Assembly (NCBI GenBank): GCA_903875045.1
Contig: CAIQUS010000017.1
Span: 46,069-110,068 of the forward strand
From: an uncultured Bacteroidales bacterium
Lineage (GTDB): Bacteria; Bacteroidota; Bacteroidia; Bacteroidales; FEN-979
DNA: 64,000 nucleotides
Direction: 5' to 3'
Below are positions 62,988-64,000 of the stretch, piece after piece. Position numbers and translations under genes: made by a program. The stretch's first letter is position 1. Each line of letters opens with the position of its first letter. The notes beneath the pieces were generated by a model. That model worked only from the letters and a program-made list of their open reading frames with translations, made no database searches and was not told the origin of the DNA.

Positions 62988-63020
62988 AAACCTTCCAGGT
63001 TTTTAAAACCTGGAAGGTTT
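62988..63020. terminator. Perfect palindrome between convergent genes, likely bidirectional terminator
   Basis: A 33-bp inverted repeat: AAACCTTCCAGGTTTT, one central base, then its exact reverse complement. Stem 16 bp, flanked by A-rich sequence on the left, so a minus-strand transcript would end in a U-run. It lies between the stops of two convergent genes, as expected of a shared terminator. It may belong to a dispersed palindrome family. Confidence 0.75.
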
Positions 63021-63044
63021 GGAATAGCAAAATGTGTTAAAAGA

Positions 63045-64000
63045 TTAATTTGTTTTAATCAGTTTGATCGTTCGGTTATACTCCCCGGATACGATTTTGA
63101 CAAAGTAGAGCCCGGCAGTGAGTTCAGCGATGGAAAGTTCATATTTCCTTTCTCCTGCCAAATCCCTGGAAAGTACTTTTTCGCCATGCATGCCATAAAT
63201 GGCAACCTTCACAATTCCACCTACCATACCACCTGTTTGTTCCAGTGTGAACTTCCCGGTGGTGGGGTTGGGATAGAGATTGAAAGCAGATTGTTGCGTC
63301 ATCACCGGCAGTTCGTCTTCTCCGGTAATAACTGTGACCATTGAAGTTGGTTGTTGTCCGCAGTAGGGGCCATTCGGGGCGATTTTGCCAAGCATGTAGC
63401 CTCCCGGTTCAACCAGGGTTCCCGGCAGATAGATGATGTTCTGCCCGGCGATCATGGTTACCTGTGCCTCGGGGTTCACAATGAACGAATTCCCGCCACC
63501 GGCCACCGTGATGGTTTGTGTGGCATCGTAACAGATAATTTCGCCGGGGGTGACTGTACCGTTGACCGTAATGACCGGACAAACCTCGGGAACGATGATG
63601 TTCACAATATTGGAGGTTGCCGGACTGCCTGTTGTACAAGGCACCGGTGTGGTTGTGAGCACACAGGTCATTGCGGTGGTTGGGGTGTATGGATAAAACC
63701 CATACGTTGAATTTGTGGCTCCCGGTATCGTGAGGCTGTTAATCTTCCATTGATAGGTTGGGTTTGTCCCTCCGTTGGTTGGAACAGCTGTTAAAGTGAC
63801 ATAAGTGCCGAGACAAACAGTACTGGCATCGGCTGTAATGGCCACACTTACCTGCAATGATGGATAAACTATTACTGTTACACTATGCGTATTGGTGCAA
63901 CCGGTCGCAGTGATGGTTTCCACAAGGGTATACACGGCGGTTACCAGCGGAGCGACCGTTGGGTTGGCCTCTGTTGAGGTCATGAATACCGGCAGGGAAG
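63045..64000 (-). CDS. T9SS-exported protein, C-terminal part (cut by window edge)
   Basis: The frame is open to the window edge, so the 5' end is missing; a methionine at 63983 is internal, because the codons before it continue the repeat. About 318 residues are visible: an Ig/PKD-like repeat (TVAPLVTAVYTLVETITATG), a second one (TYQWKINSLTIPGATNSTYG), a short beta domain, and a T9SS type A sorting domain: AFNLYPNPTTGKFTLEQTG, LTAGLYFVKIVSGEYN and terminal RTIKLIKTN. Secreted or surface-attached; function unknown. Confidence 0.85.
   Translation of the reverse strand, partial: SLPVFMTSTEANPTVAPLVTAVYTLVETITATGCTNTHSVTVIVYPSLQVSVAITADASTVCLGTYVTLTAVPTNGGTNPTYQWKINSLTIPGATNSTYGFYPYTPTTAMTCVLTTTPVPCTTGSPATSNIVNIIVPEVCPVITVNGTVTPGEIICYDATQTITVAGGGNSFIVNPEAQVTMIAGQNIIYLPGTLVEPGGYMLGKIAPNGPYCGQQPTSMVTVITGEDELPVMTQQSAFNLYPNPTTGKFTLEQTGGMVGGIVKVAIYGMHGEKVLSRDLAGERKYELSIAELTAGLYFVKIVSGEYNRTIKLIKTN

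Noticed and set aside
1..64000. tRNA and rRNA genes
   Set aside because: Gaps were read for tRNA arm patterns and rRNA segments and none was convincing. A covariance-model search could still find one I missed.

Overview
The window looks like chromosomal DNA of a member of the Bacteroidetes, probably Bacteroidales-like and possibly known only from metagenomes. The evidence is a set of large secreted proteins with type IX secretion (T9SS) C-terminal sorting domains, PKD, YCF48 and FISUMP modules, a DUF5606 protein, Bacteroidetes-type -7 boxes (TAnnTTTG) and few Shine-Dalgarno sites. I saw no rRNA, tRNA, CRISPR array, phage or plasmid module. Most genes are ordinary housekeeping genes in short operons, separated by an unusual density of short repeats.

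Layout. 1-8.2 kb (minus): cdsA (cut by the window edge), a LUD-domain protein, ftsH, rsfS, a LOG-family protein, uvrA and a lytic transglycosylase. 8.3-19.2 kb: rfbC, lpdA, a large secreted FISUMP protein, a divergent secreted protein with four cohesin-like modules, miaA, and a membrane nucleotide-sugar dehydratase. 19.4-33.2 kb (plus): gcvT; a run of four secreted proteins of unknown function ending in a three-module leucine-rich repeat protein; comB; a DPP III-type peptidase; an M23 peptidase; guaA; and a LysM plus periplasmic-binding protein. 33.2-47.2 kb: a universal stress protein, two GT4 glycosyltransferases, murB, a beta-barrel protein, a YCF48/PKD T9SS protein, pyrD and pyrK, a DUF5606 protein, a GT2 enzyme, purB and an ORF6N protein. 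47.2-54.3 kb is the disturbed part: an OmpA-family gene with an in-frame stop, a T9SS protein, and a YCF48 gene cut in two by an IS3-family element, among several repeat families. 54.3-64 kb: a membrane protein, an alpha/beta hydrolase, a sulfur and threonine operon (transsulfuration-type enzyme, thrC, thrH), an SDR oxidoreductase, a second transsulfuration-type enzyme, a lipase-like hydrolase and the 3' part of a T9SS protein.

The most striking feature is the short tandem repeats of 7-9 bp, in about eight families, present in nearly every larger gap. They are placed non-randomly. Many end within 0-25 bp of a start codon (purB, SDR, DPP III, pyrD, miaA, both GT4 genes, others). In four genes the TGA stop lies inside the tract. 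Two tracts sit in frame inside conserved enzymes (a GT4 glycosyltransferase and murB). This resembles the heptameric STRR repeats described in cyanobacteria. The window also holds a 109-bp dispersed repeat (two copies), a 46-bp tandem repeat with two hairpins per unit, and several REP-like palindromes.

Gene calls rest on motif recognition by eye. No database search was run, so family names for conserved enzymes are reliable but fine substrate specificity is not.
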